Positions 52,984 to 61,637 of a stretch of 64,000 nt of DNA are shown here, piece by piece. The DNA is from Lacihabitans soyangensis. Its GTDB lineage: Bacteria; Bacteroidota; Bacteroidia; Cytophagales; Spirosomataceae. The position numbers were made by a program, and so were the translations under genes. The DNA lies in NCBI RefSeq assembly GCF_024343775.1, contig NZ_RJUF01000015.1, positions 22,591 through 86,590 on the forward strand, in the 5' to 3' direction. The notes under the pieces were generated by a model. That model was not told the DNA's origin and did no database searches. It worked only from the letters and a program-made list of their open reading frames with translations. Numbering within the stretch: position 1 is the first letter of the stretch; each line of letters starts with the position of its first letter.

Positions 52984-54510
52984 ATGAGAATTTTAGCCGT
53001 TGTAATTTTGTCATTTTGCTTATTTTCTTTTTGTCAAAAGGAAAATCAAAGACCCAACATTATTTATATATTGGCCGATGACCTAGGGTATGGAGAATTG
53101 GGTATTTATGGACAAAAAATCATAGAAACTCCCAATATCGATGCTCTGGCTAAGGATGGCATGAAGTTTACCCAACATTATGCGGGTGCCCCCGTTTGTG
53201 CCCCATCTAGGTGTGTATTGTTGACTGGCAAACATTTAGGGCACGCCAACATCAGAGGAAACGATGAGTGGAATGAGCGTGGAGATGTGTGGTCGCTGAA
53301 AGCGATGGACGAAAATCCGAGCTTAGAGGGACAAAGACCTATGCCCGACAGCATCATCACCGTGGCAGAAATCCTTAAAAATGCAGGTTACAAAACGTCA
53401 CTTTTTGGCAAATGGGGACTCGGTGCTCCATTTAGTGAAAGTACGCCCAACAAACAAGGCTTCGATTATTTCTTTGGATACAATTGTCAACGCCAAGCCC
53501 ACACCCTCTTCCCTACTCACCTATGGCGAAATGAGGAGAAATACCCTCTGAAAAACAAATTCTTAGACCTACACCAAAGTTTAGACAAGTCGCTTGATCC
53601 TAATGATCCCAAAAGTTATGCCTCTTTTGAGCTGACTGATTATGCCCCAGAAGTTATGCACAGAGAAGCCATCAGATACCTTGAAAAACAGCAAAAAGAT
53701 GAGCCATTCTTCATGTTTTATGCTTCACCACTACCCCATGTTCCACTGCAAGCTCCTGCAAAATGGGTGAAATATTATCAACAAAAAATTGGTCCAGAAG
53801 AACCTTACACAGGTGGGAAAAGCAATATTTACTACCCTAATCGTACACCGAAGGCCACTTATGCGGCCATGATATCGTACCTAGACGAACAAGTGGGAGA
53901 CATTGTAAAAACCCTAAAACAAAAAGGCCAATACGAAAATACACTCATCATTTTTACCAGCGACAACGGACCTTCCTATGCTGGGGGAGCCAAGCCTGAG
54001 TTCTTTAATTCAGCTGGGCCGTTTCAAGAACAACATGGCAGAGGAAAAGGATTTGTTTATGAAGGTGGTATAAGAGTGCCCATGATAGCAACTTGGCCAA
54101 AAACTATCAAAAAAGGATTTGAAAGTAACCATATCAGTTCGTTTTATGACTTTATGAGCACTATTGGTGATTTACTACAAATAAAAACACCAGAAAACGA
54201 TGGAATCAGTTACCTCCCAACTTTAACTCAGAAAAAGCAAAAAAAGCACGATTACCTCTACTGGGAATTTCCAGAAACTGGCGGACAGCAAGCCATAAGA
54301 ATGGGTAAATGGAAAGCAATAAGAACAGAGCTGCATAAAGGCATTGTGAAAACTCAACTTTATGACCTATCAAAAGACATTAGAGAAGAGCATGATATCT
54401 CCGCTTCTTTTCCCGAAATTGTAAAAACGGCCGAGATTACCTTCAAAGAAAATCACGTTCAGGCTGCAAATAAACGGTTTAGGATTAGGAGTTTGGGGGA
54501 TGAGATGTAA
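52984..54510 (+). CDS. Arylsulfatase-family lipoprotein
   Basis: The start is ATG 52984 (MRILAVVILSFCLFSFC; Cys17 as lipoprotein site), giving 508 residues; an in-frame GTG lies 18 bp upstream. The sulfatase pattern is complete: RPNIIYILADDLGYGELGIYG (metal-binding Asp pair), and the formylglycine site CAPSR within GAPVCAPSRCVLLTGKHLGHANIRGN. Further metal residues occur in FTSDNGP. It hydrolyses sulfate esters, probably of sulfated polysaccharides. The Cys must be converted to formylglycine by an anaerobic or FGE-type maturase that is not in the window. SusCD genes elsewhere in the window suggest a polysaccharide link, but they are far away. Confidence 0.94.
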   Translation: MRILAVVILSFCLFSFCQKENQRPNIIYILADDLGYGELGIYGQKIIETPNIDALAKDGMKFTQHYAGAPVCAPSRCVLLTGKHLGHANIRGNDEWNERGDVWSLKAMDENPSLEGQRPMPDSIITVAEILKNAGYKTSLFGKWGLGAPFSESTPNKQGFDYFFGYNCQRQAHTLFPTHLWRNEEKYPLKNKFLDLHQSLDKSLDPNDPKSYASFELTDYAPEVMHREAIRYLEKQQKDEPFFMFYASPLPHVPLQAPAKWVKYYQQKIGPEEPYTGGKSNIYYPNRTPKATYAAMISYLDEQVGDIVKTLKQKGQYENTLIIFTSDNGPSYAGGAKPEFFNSAGPFQEQHGRGKGFVYEGGIRVPMIATWPKTIKKGFESNHISSFYDFMSTIGDLLQIKTPENDGISYLPTLTQKKQKKHDYLYWEFPETGGQQAIRMGKWKAIRTELHKGIVKTQLYDLSKDIREEHDISASFPEIVKTAEITFKENHVQAANKRFRIRSLGDEM

Positions 54511-54653
54511 ATTTAAAGTCTCATTTTCTATCTCAATCGAATCACCGGGTCATTTTATTCGTTTAATTTTAAGGAGTTTTAACCAACCATTGCTCCTAAA
54601 AAATTACAAGTTATCTTAATATTGAAAACCGATAAAACTAAACTCATAAGAGA

Positions 54654-54824
54654 ATGAATTGTCCTGCCTTAAAGAAGCGAGATGGCTTTTACTGTTTGAA
54701 GTACCTGAATGAAAAACTTGATGTACAAAAAGATGAAAATCACATACCCCAATATATTTTTCATGATGAAATAAACGGAGAATGCACTTTACCGATACCA
54801 AAAAAAGTTAGAATAAAATTATAA
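54654..54824 (+). CDS. Small ORF, 56 codons, unknown
   Basis: ATG 54654 begins a 56-residue frame ending at TAA 54822-54824. It reads a plausible protein: MNCPALKKRDGFYCLKYLNE at the start, then DVQKDENHIPQYIFHDEINGECTLPIPKKV. It has three cysteines (3, 14, 44) and no signal peptide. It lies between the sulfatase and the trypsin-like protease, which starts 20 bp later. It is too short to recognise a family. Composition looks coding-like, but it could be chance. Confidence 0.35.
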   Translation: MNCPALKKRDGFYCLKYLNEKLDVQKDENHIPQYIFHDEINGECTLPIPKKVRIKL

Positions 54825-54843
54825 TTGAAATTTCTCAAAAATA

Positions 54844-55944
54844 ATGATTTCACAAAAAATAAAAATATCATTTCAAACCCTTTTATTGTCCGTCCTTCTT
54901 TACTCTTGTAGTATTGAAAACATCGACCCCACTGATCCAGAAACCGACAATAGCAGCAACCCAGCCAACCCTAGTCAAAGTACTGGTACCGGAGTTTATG
55001 CCCCAACAGCCCTGGGAAAAGTCAGCAGTTCACCCCAGACTTTTGGTATCAGAAACGACAAAAAATTAAGCGACTACGAGGTCATTGCGAGCAATGCAGC
55101 TCCTTATAATACCGACGAATTTCCAGACTTCAGGTCGGTGGTTGCTATCCATGTAGCTGACGGCGACAACGTGGGCATTGGATCAGGAGTGCTCATTAGT
55201 TCGCAGTGGATTCTTACGGCTGCACATAATTTTATTTTGCCCGAAGAAACCAAAAATCTGCCCAGACTATCGGATGTTTCTATTCTCGTCGGAAATGATC
55301 CAAATAGACCATCAAAAACCTTAAAAGTATCACAAATCATTGTGCATCCGCATTGGACAAGCTCCGATGGCGGCTTTGAAAAGGGAACAGATTTGGCATT
55401 GGTAAAACTAGCCACGCCTATAACTGATGTTACTCCAGCAGTGGTCAATTTCGACCTAAACGGCGAAAAAGACAAAGCCTACACATGGTCGTGCGGTTTT
55501 GGAGACTATTCGCAGCAGGCTGGTCAAAACCGTGACGATTATTCTAAAAAACATGCCATGGTAAACGTCTTGGACAGAATTGTCAATGGTCTCACAACTA
55601 GCATAGCCGGAACAACCTACAACGGAGGTTTGTTGGCCTTCGATTTTGATGCCCCTGATGGCAAATTCAATACTTTGGGAGATAACATCGCCAACGAACA
55701 AGAGAGAGTATTGGGTACAGGAAACAGTGCTGCAGAGGCATTGGAAATGGAGGGTGGAACCGTACAAGGTGACAGCGGTGGCCCTATTTTTATGAAAATA
55801 AACGGAGTTTGGAAAGTTTGCGGACTACTTCACGGTGGTGTAGATGACGTAAGAGCAGGTCACAAAGATAGCTCTTATGGAGATATAAGTATCTATTGTA
55901 GAACGGCCTCAGCTGCCAATTGGATACAATCCATGACAAAGTAG
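54844..55944 (+). CDS. Trypsin-like serine protease lipoprotein
   Basis: A 366-residue lipoprotein. The signal peptide ends at Cys22 (SVLLYSC), followed by an Asp/Asn/Ser/Pro-rich linker (about 24-55). The chymotrypsin fold has the catalytic His in ISSQWILTAAHNF, Asp in GFEKGTDLALVKLATP and Ser in VQGDSGGPIFM. The VCGLLHGGVDDVRAGHKDSSYGDISIYCR C-terminal part is as in S1A proteases. No pro-peptide with a clear activation site is evident. It should sit on the outer membrane surface or face the periplasm. A terminator follows. Confidence 0.92.
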   Translation: MISQKIKISFQTLLLSVLLYSCSIENIDPTDPETDNSSNPANPSQSTGTGVYAPTALGKVSSSPQTFGIRNDKKLSDYEVIASNAAPYNTDEFPDFRSVVAIHVADGDNVGIGSGVLISSQWILTAAHNFILPEETKNLPRLSDVSILVGNDPNRPSKTLKVSQIIVHPHWTSSDGGFEKGTDLALVKLATPITDVTPAVVNFDLNGEKDKAYTWSCGFGDYSQQAGQNRDDYSKKHAMVNVLDRIVNGLTTSIAGTTYNGGLLAFDFDAPDGKFNTLGDNIANEQERVLGTGNSAAEALEMEGGTVQGDSGGPIFMKINGVWKVCGLLHGGVDDVRAGHKDSSYGDISIYCRTASAANWIQSMTK

Positions 55945-55989
55945 TACATGCCTAACCATACCAGGAAAGTATAATGTAACGTCGAAAAG

Positions 55990-56015
55990 GCTCCGACACT
56001 GTCGGAGTTTTTTTG
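55990..56015 (+). terminator. Terminator after the trypsin-like protease gene
   Basis: CTCCGAC pairs with GTCGGAG across the loop ACT and is followed by seven T. It is a strong rho-independent terminator. Confidence 0.9.
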
Positions 56016-56082
56016 AAAAATTTCCGGAAAATTTTGTGACTTATTGCTCGTTTACTGTCTAAACTACAAATCGAGAGAATCT

Positions 56083-56268
56083 ATGAAAACCTTTTTGTTC
56101 GCTTTCTTAATTTTGTTAGCCTTTCCAATAGCCAGCTATTCCCATCAACCTTTAAAAAAAGGATTAAAAACCAAAAAGTTTGTAAAAATCAACCGGACCG
56201 AAACTGAGTTTGGTACTTTTAAATTTGTCAGTCCAGTTCTTGCGAAGAAAAACCTCTACATAGGATAA
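56083..56268 (+). CDS. Small exported basic protein
   Basis: The start is ATG 56083 (61 residues). It has a signal peptide MKTFLFAFLILLAFPIASYSHQ and a mature, Lys-rich 40-residue tail with KKGLKTKKFVKINRTETEFGTFKFVSPVLAKKNLYIG. I do not recognise the family. It stands between a strong terminator and the bidirectional terminator that also serves the convergent M16 gene, so it is probably transcribed alone. Confidence 0.55.
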   Translation: MKTFLFAFLILLAFPIASYSHQPLKKGLKTKKFVKINRTETEFGTFKFVSPVLAKKNLYIG

Positions 56269-56289
56269 AAATCTAAAGAACCCAAAAGT

Positions 56290-56333
56290 AAAAACCACGA
56301 AGGCGGCCATTTTTGGTCGTCTTTTTTTATTTA
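56290..56333. terminator. Shared terminator of the small exported protein and M16 genes
   Basis: An imperfect stem AAGGCGGCC against GGTCGTCTT (two G-U pairs) with a TTTTT tract on the plus side and a T-rich tract on the minus side after the stem. It lies between two convergent genes. Confidence 0.65.
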
Positions 56334-57553
56334 AATATCAACTTCGAAAGCTGCTTTTCGTCAAACATTTCATTGGCCAGATCCAACAAAACAGGATTGG
56401 TTATTTTGTCAATATCATCAAAAATCTTCGTAATAGGCTCTACTTTATCTAAGTCAAGCAAACTCTTGGCCATCATCAACATATAGCCTTGCTTACTTTC
56501 TTCAGACATAGCCAATTGACCTTTGAGCTGTTCTTTCAGCGTTTTTAACTGTATCTGTCCCAAGGATTTATTCTTGAGATTAAATAATTCTTTGTCTATC
56601 AGTTTCAACGATTTGTTCAAATTCTGAGGGTCAGTTCCAAAGAAAATCGCAAACATTCCCGTGTCATAATACGAAGTATATCCTGCCTCTATCTGATACA
56701 CCAAACCATGTTTTTCTCTTAAACTCAGATTAAATCTGCTATTCATTCCTGGTCCACCAAGCAAATTCACCAACGCAAAAAACGGCAATCTACTCGGGTG
56801 ATTGAGTTCAAAAGAAGGCCTTCCTATAGCCACATGAGCCTGATTGTTGTTCTTTTCGATCACTTCGTCTTTTGCAAAATATTCGGTCGGCGAAGTCCTC
56901 ACTCTAGTGGTTCTTTTGACTGGTATTTCGCTCAAAAACTTCTCTGCCACTTTTACCACCTTCTTAAAATCAAGATTTCCGACTACCGATACAATGATTT
57001 TTTCGGTATCTAGATTTTCGTCAATAAAGGTTTGAAAATCTTCCCTTGAAAAACCCTTCACACTCTCTGTGGTACCCAATATATTCACGCCCAACTGATG
57101 ATTGGGAAACACCACCGCATCAAACTCGTCTTGAATGGCATCTTCTGGAGAATCCAAATACATGGCCATTTCTTCCAAAATCACCCCTCTTTCTACCTCC
57201 AATTGCTTTTCAGGAAAAACACTATTGAATGTAATATCCGTCAAAAGGTCTATTGCCTTTTCAAAATGATGATCCAAAATAGAAGCGTAAAAACAGATTT
57301 TTTCCTTCGTAGTGTAGGCATTCAACTCCCCTCCTACTGCCTCCAAGCTATTGATTATATGGTAAGCTTTACGTTTTTTTGTACCTTTGAAGGCCATGTG
57401 TTCCCAAAAGTGTGCAAGGCCGGCTTGGTGAGGTTTTTCGTCACGACTACCAATGTCTAGCATTATTCCGCAGTGGACAATTTTTGTATTTGAAACCTGC
57501 TTATGGGCAATTCGAATGCCATTTGGCAAAGTATACAATTGATATTCAGACAT
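56327..57553 (-). CDS. M16-family zinc metalloprotease (processing-peptidase-like)
   Basis: A 408-residue protein of single-subunit length (half of insulysin). The inverted zinc motif HxxEH is HFWEH (about residues 47-51) in GLAHFWEHMAFKGT. The distal Glu ligand lies in VERGVILEEMAMYLD. The C-terminal half has the MNSRFNLSLREKHGLVYQIEAGYTSYYDTGMFAIFFGT segment of the substrate-binding lobe. No signal peptide, so it is probably cytoplasmic. M16B members of this size often act as dimers. No partner M16 gene is adjacent. Confidence 0.94.
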   Translation of the reverse strand: MSEYQLYTLPNGIRIAHKQVSNTKIVHCGIMLDIGSRDEKPHQAGLAHFWEHMAFKGTKKRKAYHIINSLEAVGGELNAYTTKEKICFYASILDHHFEKAIDLLTDITFNSVFPEKQLEVERGVILEEMAMYLDSPEDAIQDEFDAVVFPNHQLGVNILGTTESVKGFSREDFQTFIDENLDTEKIIVSVVGNLDFKKVVKVAEKFLSEIPVKRTTRVRTSPTEYFAKDEVIEKNNNQAHVAIGRPSFELNHPSRLPFFALVNLLGGPGMNSRFNLSLREKHGLVYQIEAGYTSYYDTGMFAIFFGTDPQNLNKSLKLIDKELFNLKNKSLGQIQLKTLKEQLKGQLAMSEESKQGYMLMMAKSLLDLDKVEPITKIFDDIDKITNPVLLDLANEMFDEKQLSKLIFK

Positions 57554-57613
57554 TATTCGTATTCGATTTCACTAAAATAACCACAAAGATACAAAGAAAA
57601 ACACTAGAAACAG

Positions 57614-58450
57614 ATGATATTAATAGCAGAAAGCGGTTCTACAAAAACAGACTGGAGACTACTAAACTCCTCCCAACATAGTTTCGAAACCATCGGACTA
57701 AACCCCTATTTTGTAAGTTCTGAACAGATATTTCAAGAACTTCAACCTCATTTTGCCCAACTGCAAGACATAAAAATTGACGAAATTCATTTCTATGGCA
57801 CCGGCATAACCGATGATTCAAAATCTGCCATTGTTAAAGAGGGCATTCTTCAAGCACTGGGCTACAATACCGACATTCTTACGTATTCCGACGTAATAGC
57901 AGCCGCACATGCACTTTTTGGAGATACAAGCGGCCTTGCGTGTATTTTAGGAACAGGCTCTAACTCCTGCCATTGGAATGGCCAGAAAATAGCCTTCCAA
58001 ATCCCTCCCCTAGGCTTTTGGTTGGGTGACGAAGGCTCTGGTGGAAATCTTGGCAAACTTCTGATTTTGGATTATTTACACAAAGAAATGCCAGAAAACA
58101 TACGTTCAACATTTGAGGAAAAATACGGAATTATTGAGCGTACTGAAGTCTTAAACAAAGCCTACAAAGAAGATAAACCAAACAAGTATTTTGCGAGCTA
58201 TTCCTACTTTTTGTATGAAAACGACCACGAGCCTTACTGTCAAGCCTTAATCGCCAGTTCATTTGAGGCGTTTTTGAAAAAATACTTGCTCAAATATCCC
58301 AACCTTACCGAAATGCCACTCGGTTTCGTCGGTTCGGTTGCTTTTTATTATTCAGGAATTCTCGAGAAAGTATGCTCCGAGCATGGACTTAAAATCTCCA
58401 AAATCATTGAAAAACCTATAGATGAATTGGTGAAATTCCATGGTCATTAA
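57614..58450 (+). CDS. N-acetylglucosamine kinase-like protein (BadF/BadG/BcrA/D ATPase fold)
   Basis: A 278-residue ASKHA-fold kinase. The phosphate-1 motif is MILIAESGSTKTDWRLL (N-terminus). The adenine/phosphate-2 motif is LACILGTGSNSCHWNG and the connect region is LGDEGSGGNLGKLLI. It belongs to the GlcNAc-kinase-like branch of the BadF family that phosphorylates amino sugars, probably from peptidoglycan recycling or chitin. The next genes give no support. It is divergent from the M16 protease. Confidence 0.9.
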   Translation: MILIAESGSTKTDWRLLNSSQHSFETIGLNPYFVSSEQIFQELQPHFAQLQDIKIDEIHFYGTGITDDSKSAIVKEGILQALGYNTDILTYSDVIAAAHALFGDTSGLACILGTGSNSCHWNGQKIAFQIPPLGFWLGDEGSGGNLGKLLILDYLHKEMPENIRSTFEEKYGIIERTEVLNKAYKEDKPNKYFASYSYFLYENDHEPYCQALIASSFEAFLKKYLLKYPNLTEMPLGFVGSVAFYYSGILEKVCSEHGLKISKIIEKPIDELVKFHGH

Positions 58451-58478
58451 TTTAAAACAGAACTCGGGTTAATTTTTA

Positions 58479-58800
58479 AACACATAGAAGGATAGAAAGC
58501 ATAGGATTTTAACCGCAAAAGCGGGAAAACGCAAGGAAAATAAGCAAAGTGAAAAACTCTGTGAAACCATTAATTTTTTAACACATAGAAGGATAGATCA
58601 CATGAATTTAAACTCAAAGACGCAAGAGAATGAGCAAAGCGAAAAACTCCGTGAAACTCAAATAGCAAAGTGAGTAAAAGAAAATACCGTGTTACTTTGT
58701 GCTATTTATAAACACATAGAAGGATAGAAGGCATAGTTTTAAACCGCAAAGGCGGGAAGACGCAAGGAGCATAAGCAAAGTGAAAAACTCAGTGAAACTC
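58479..58800. repeat. Three direct copies of an 80-90-bp intergenic repeat
   Basis: Copies at 58479-58567, 58580-58659 and 58711-58800 share the words AACACATAGAAGGATAG at the start, ACGCAAG in the middle, GAGCAAAG/AAGCAAAG and GTGAAAAACTC then GTGAAAC at the end. Copies 1 and 3 are closest to each other. Further fragments (GTGAAACTC) follow to about 58845. The spacing is not regular. No coding frame is evident. The sequence resembles the dispersed AAGCGCAAAG-type intergenic repeats of Bacteroidota. The array lies in the 433-bp spacer between two convergent genes. Confidence 0.75.
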
Positions 58801-58883
58801 CAAAACGCAACGTGAGTCAAAAAAACACAGTGAAACTCAGTGTTAAAAAAAGCGATTATTACTTAAGTAATACCCAAATTCTC

Positions 58884-59570
58884 TCAAGAATACCGATCAT
58901 TCCTCCAAGGATAAGCCGTATTAGAGTAACCTCTCTCCTCCCAGAAACCTTTTTGATTTTTCTCCAGAAACTCAATTCTTTTTATCCATTTAGAGCCTTT
59001 CCAAGCGTAAAGCTGTGGGGTAATCATACGCACCGGTCCGCCATGTTCTTTGGCAAGTGGCTCTCCATAAACCGTATGCACGAGCAATACGTCAGACTTC
59101 AAGGCCTCTTCAATAGACAAATTGGTAGTGTAAGTATCATATCCATAACACATTACATGCGTAGCAGTTGATTTTGGCATCACAAGTGCCGCCAAATCCA
59201 GCAGACTTACTCCCCGCCAAGGCATATCAAGCTTTGACCAAGTGGTTACGCAATGAAAATCACTTACGTCATCTGTTTGAGGCGTAGCCATAAAATCATC
59301 CCAAGTCAAGGTTACGGGATTCTCCACAGCACCGTCAATCTTTAGTCGCCAATTTTTTAGCTCTACTGTAGGGTGATAGCCCAAATCCAAAACTGGCCAT
59401 TTCTCCGTCAAAGTTTGCCCTACGGGTGTTTGCGGCATTCCGTGGCGATTTATCGGCCCTTTGCCCATTGGTTTATCGTCAGAAATAGATGGAGAAAGTT
59501 TGATCTTCTCCTCAAACCTGGCCTTCAATTTCATTCTGGCCTCTATGATTCTTTCTAATTTGTCTTGCAT
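58884..59570 (-). CDS. Sulfite-oxidase-like molybdopterin oxidoreductase
   Basis: The start is ATG 59570 (MQDKLERIIEAR), giving 228 residues; the longer frame to 59612 is unlikely. The Mo-cofactor domain of the sulfite-oxidase superfamily is clear: WRLKIDGAVENPVTLTWDDFMATPQTDDVSDFHCVTTWSKLDMPWRGVSLLDLA with the Mo-ligating Cys in HCVTTW, then VRMITPQLYAWKGSKWIKRIEFL. The dimerisation domain and haem domain are missing and there is no signal peptide, as in the YuiH-like subgroup. The electron partner is unknown. Divergent from DUF983. Confidence 0.92.
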   Translation of the reverse strand: MQDKLERIIEARMKLKARFEEKIKLSPSISDDKPMGKGPINRHGMPQTPVGQTLTEKWPVLDLGYHPTVELKNWRLKIDGAVENPVTLTWDDFMATPQTDDVSDFHCVTTWSKLDMPWRGVSLLDLAALVMPKSTATHVMCYGYDTYTTNLSIEEALKSDVLLVHTVYGEPLAKEHGGPVRMITPQLYAWKGSKWIKRIEFLEKNQKGFWEERGYSNTAYPWRNDRYS

Positions 59571-59640
59571 GTCCAAGTGTTTGTATAAATATACTACCAA
59601 ACGCAACACCAAAAAGTTTTAATTGAAATGAATTTTTTAA

Positions 59641-59658
59641 TATGAATATATGTTCATA
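59641..59658. promoter_or_regulatory. TATGAA-N6-TTCATA dyad between divergent genes
   Basis: An 18-bp palindrome with six-base arms lies between the sulfite-oxidase-like gene (start 59570, minus) and the DUF983 gene (start 59728, plus). It could be an operator. A TAATTTTG -7 element of the plus-strand promoter is at 59700-59707. Confidence 0.35.
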
Positions 59659-59727
59659 TATTAATTAGAGAATTCTACCGTATTCTGAAAGGAAATAGGT
59701 AATTTTGTTCAAATTTAAGATAGACAA

Positions 59728-60111
59728 ATGGGTAAAATAGGTTCGGCGGTAAAAATGAAATGTCCAAGGTGCGGCGAAGGTGAATTATACGACCGTAGCA
59801 ATTTATTTTCACTGAAAGGCATTTTCAGCATGAAAACCAACTGTACCAATTGCGGTCTAAAGTATGAGAAAGAGGTGGGCTTCTTTTATGGTGCCATGTA
59901 CATTTCTTACATTCTCAATATCGCCCTTTTCGTAACCGCCACCGTTGGATATTACATGTTTTTCGAGGATAAATACGACTGGCGATATTACATTTTGGTT
60001 TATCTCTTGATCACATTTACACTTGTTAGGTGGATTTACCGCATGTCGCGTTCAATATGGTTGATGATTATGGTCAGCTATGATCCAGAGAAAAGAGATA
60101 TAATTAAATAA
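59728..60111 (+). CDS. DUF983 zinc-ribbon membrane protein
   Basis: A 127-residue protein. It has an N-terminal zinc ribbon ([13 protein letters not shown] ... [12 protein letters not shown]; two CxxC pairs at about residues 12-15 and 37-40), followed by two transmembrane helices. This is the DUF983 family; a role in heme/copper oxidase assembly or RNA handling is unproven. The thioredoxin gene begins 8 bp after its stop codon, so they form an operon. The CxxC motifs plus a thioredoxin partner suggest a redox or metal-related task (inference). Confidence 0.9.
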   Translation: MGKIGSAVKMKCPRCGEGELYDRSNLFSLKGIFSMKTNCTNCGLKYEKEVGFFYGAMYISYILNIALFVTATVGYYMFFEDKYDWRYYILVYLLITFTLVRWIYRMSRSIWLMIMVSYDPEKRDIIK

Positions 60112-60119
60112 ATATAAAT

Positions 60120-60422
60120 ATGACTGGAAGTTTTGATGAATTGATAAAATCAGAAAAACCTGTGTTGATAGATTTTTCTGCTGAATGGTGTGGCCCATGT
60201 AAAGCCTTAGCTCCAATTCTAAAGCAGTTAGCTGGCGAAATGGGAGATAAAATTAGAATCATAAAGATAGACATCGATAAAAACCCCGCTTTGCAAAGAA
60301 AATACAACATTTCGGGAGTACCGACAATGATGGTTTTTAAAGATGGGCAACAAAAATGGCGTCAGTCGGGGGTGCTACAACTTTCTCAACTGAAACAAGT
60401 TATGAATGGTTTTTTGAACTAA
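60120..60422 (+). CDS. Thioredoxin
   Basis: A 100-residue cytoplasmic thioredoxin. The active site WCGPCK is near residues 25-30 ([19 protein letters not shown]). The conserved cis-Pro loop is in [12 protein letters not shown]. Length and order of elements match classical thioredoxin. It reduces disulfides in cytoplasmic partners with thioredoxin reductase. It is in an operon with DUF983 and is followed by a strong terminator. Confidence 0.95.
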   Translation: MTGSFDELIKSEKPVLIDFSAEWCGPCKALAPILKQLAGEMGDKIRIIKIDIDKNPALQRKYNISGVPTMMVFKDGQQKWRQSGVLQLSQLKQVMNGFLN

Positions 60423-60436
60423 GAAGCATCAACCTC

Positions 60437-60470
60437 TTAAAAAAGCAGGTGGCAACATCTGCTTTTTTTT
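60437..60470 (+). terminator. Terminator after the thioredoxin gene
   Basis: AAAAGCAGGTG pairs with CATCTGCTTTT (one G-U pair) across the loop GCAA and continues into a run of eight T. Confidence 0.93.
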
Positions 60471-60873
60471 GTGCCAAAGTTTCAAAAACCAAAATTTAGT
60501 CCCTGATTAACAATATTTTGCATATTTTTTTTCAAAATTATATTTGGAAAATATAAACCTCAAAATTCAAACTTAAAAATCCCAAAAAATGACTTTTTCT
60601 AGCCATAATTCTAAAAACTTAAACCTTCATTTTCTAAAAAAAGCATTTTTTAGAATTTTCCCATCAGAATTCAACCCTTGCTACTAAAAAATAGAAAAAA
60701 TCAAGGTAAATATCGAGCAAAAAATATTTCGACCAAAAGCCATAAAACAAAATTATATTCTGTGCAAATACCAGTACTCTTATAATCGTTATTTTTTGTA
60801 TAAAAATAATGCAACATTTTGGTAAAATATTTGTTATCTTTGTATCGTTAACAAAATAAAATTCGGAACAGAG
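60471..60873. other. AT-rich spacer with one promoter-like element
   Basis: About 400 bp of AT-rich DNA with no frame of coding character. The only signal is TATCTTTG (60835-60842), a match to TAnnTTTG, 31 bp before the next gene. A TTTG at 60818-60821 lies too close to serve as a normal -33 box. Confidence 0.5.
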
Positions 60874-61275
60874 ATGAACAAGAGATTAATAAAGTATTTG
60901 GTACCAGCCGCATTTTTCGGTACATTCTTGGGTACAATGTTTATATGGAGTGTAGCATTTGGACCAGCTAAAGTTCAAAAGCAAATGGTGATTTGTTACA
61001 AATTCAACGAAAACACACCTAAAGAACAAGTAGACAAACACATCGGTGATTTCTTAGATTTGAAAAAAACAACCAAAGAAATCGTAGATTACACTGCGGG
61101 TTACACAGTAGCCAATGGCGACCAAAAGCCAGACTTCGACGTGATGCACTATCTGACCTTCAAAACTGAAGAAGATATTGCTAAATTTATCAGAAGCGAA
61201 GCTTACGAGAAATTCGTAGGAAATCACAAAAGCAACTGGAAAACAGAGTTTGTGCTAAACGCTGACATCAAATAA
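60874..61275 (+). CDS. Small membrane-anchored protein, possible Dabb-like fold
   Basis: A 133-residue protein with one N-terminal helix (LIKYLVPAAFFGTFLGTMFIWSVAFG). The soluble part QMVICYKFNENTPKEQVDKHIGDFLDLKKTTKEIVDYTAGYTVANGDQKPDFDVMHYLTFKTEEDIAKFIRSEAYEKFVGNHKSNWK resembles the stress-responsive alpha/beta-barrel (Dabb) fold: a beta strand, helix, and the DVMHYLTFKTEEDIAKF... AYEKFV helix. The family assignment is tentative. No partner gene is adjacent. A terminator follows at 61308-61338. Confidence 0.65.
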   Translation: MNKRLIKYLVPAAFFGTFLGTMFIWSVAFGPAKVQKQMVICYKFNENTPKEQVDKHIGDFLDLKKTTKEIVDYTAGYTVANGDQKPDFDVMHYLTFKTEEDIAKFIRSEAYEKFVGNHKSNWKTEFVLNADIK

Positions 61276-61307
61276 TAGGGATTTTTTTTAGGGGTACAAT
61301 ACAACGA

Positions 61308-61338
61308 AAAAGCAGAGAAGTGTCTCTGCTTTTTTTTG
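61308..61338. terminator. Terminator between convergent small genes
   Basis: AAAAAGCAGAG pairs with CTCTGCTTTTT across a short loop. T runs on both strands make it bidirectional, serving the Dabb-like gene (plus) and the small lipoprotein gene (minus). Confidence 0.9.
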
Positions 61339-61358
61339 TGTTTTATTTATCAAAACTA

Positions 61359-61637
61359 TCACCTTCGGTTTCTGCCCCCTCGACTGTAGTTGTCGTAGCG
61401 AGAACCACGTCTGTCCGAGTGAGAATAATTGTGGTTGCGGTTATAGCTTCGGTTTCTGTTGTGGTGGTAATTGTACTTATAACTGTAGTGCGGTCGGCGA
61501 TAGCTGTAACTATAACCATAATAAGGCCTTGGCGGAACGTAGCCATAGCGATAATAATGCCCACCACCATAAAAACAACCCGATAAGCTCACCGAAAGAA
61601 TCAAAACCAACAAAGCTCCTGCAAGTATTCGTTTCAT
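61359..61637 (-). CDS. Small Tyr/Arg/His-rich lipoprotein
   Basis: A 92-residue lipoprotein with signal peptide MKRILAGALLVLILSVSLSGC (Cys21). The mature part is almost only Tyr, Arg, Gly, His, Ser and Asn (for example GHYYRYGYVPPRPYYGYSYSY), with no regular fold visible. Such low-complexity Tyr/Arg-rich lipoproteins occur in Bacteroidota. Their role is unknown. Two long frames on other strands or frames over this DNA are by-products of its repetitive codon use. Confidence 0.7.
   Translation of the reverse strand: MKRILAGALLVLILSVSLSGCFYGGGHYYRYGYVPPRPYYGYSYSYRRPHYSYKYNYHHNRNRSYNRNHNYSHSDRRGSRYDNYSRGGRNRR

Noticed and set aside
61320..61586. Plus-strand Val/Ile-rich frame over the Tyr/Arg-rich lipoprotein gene, and another minus-strand frame at 61343-61570
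   Set aside because: Both are by-products of the repetitive codons of the lipoprotein. They lack sensible N-termini and have no protein-like composition.
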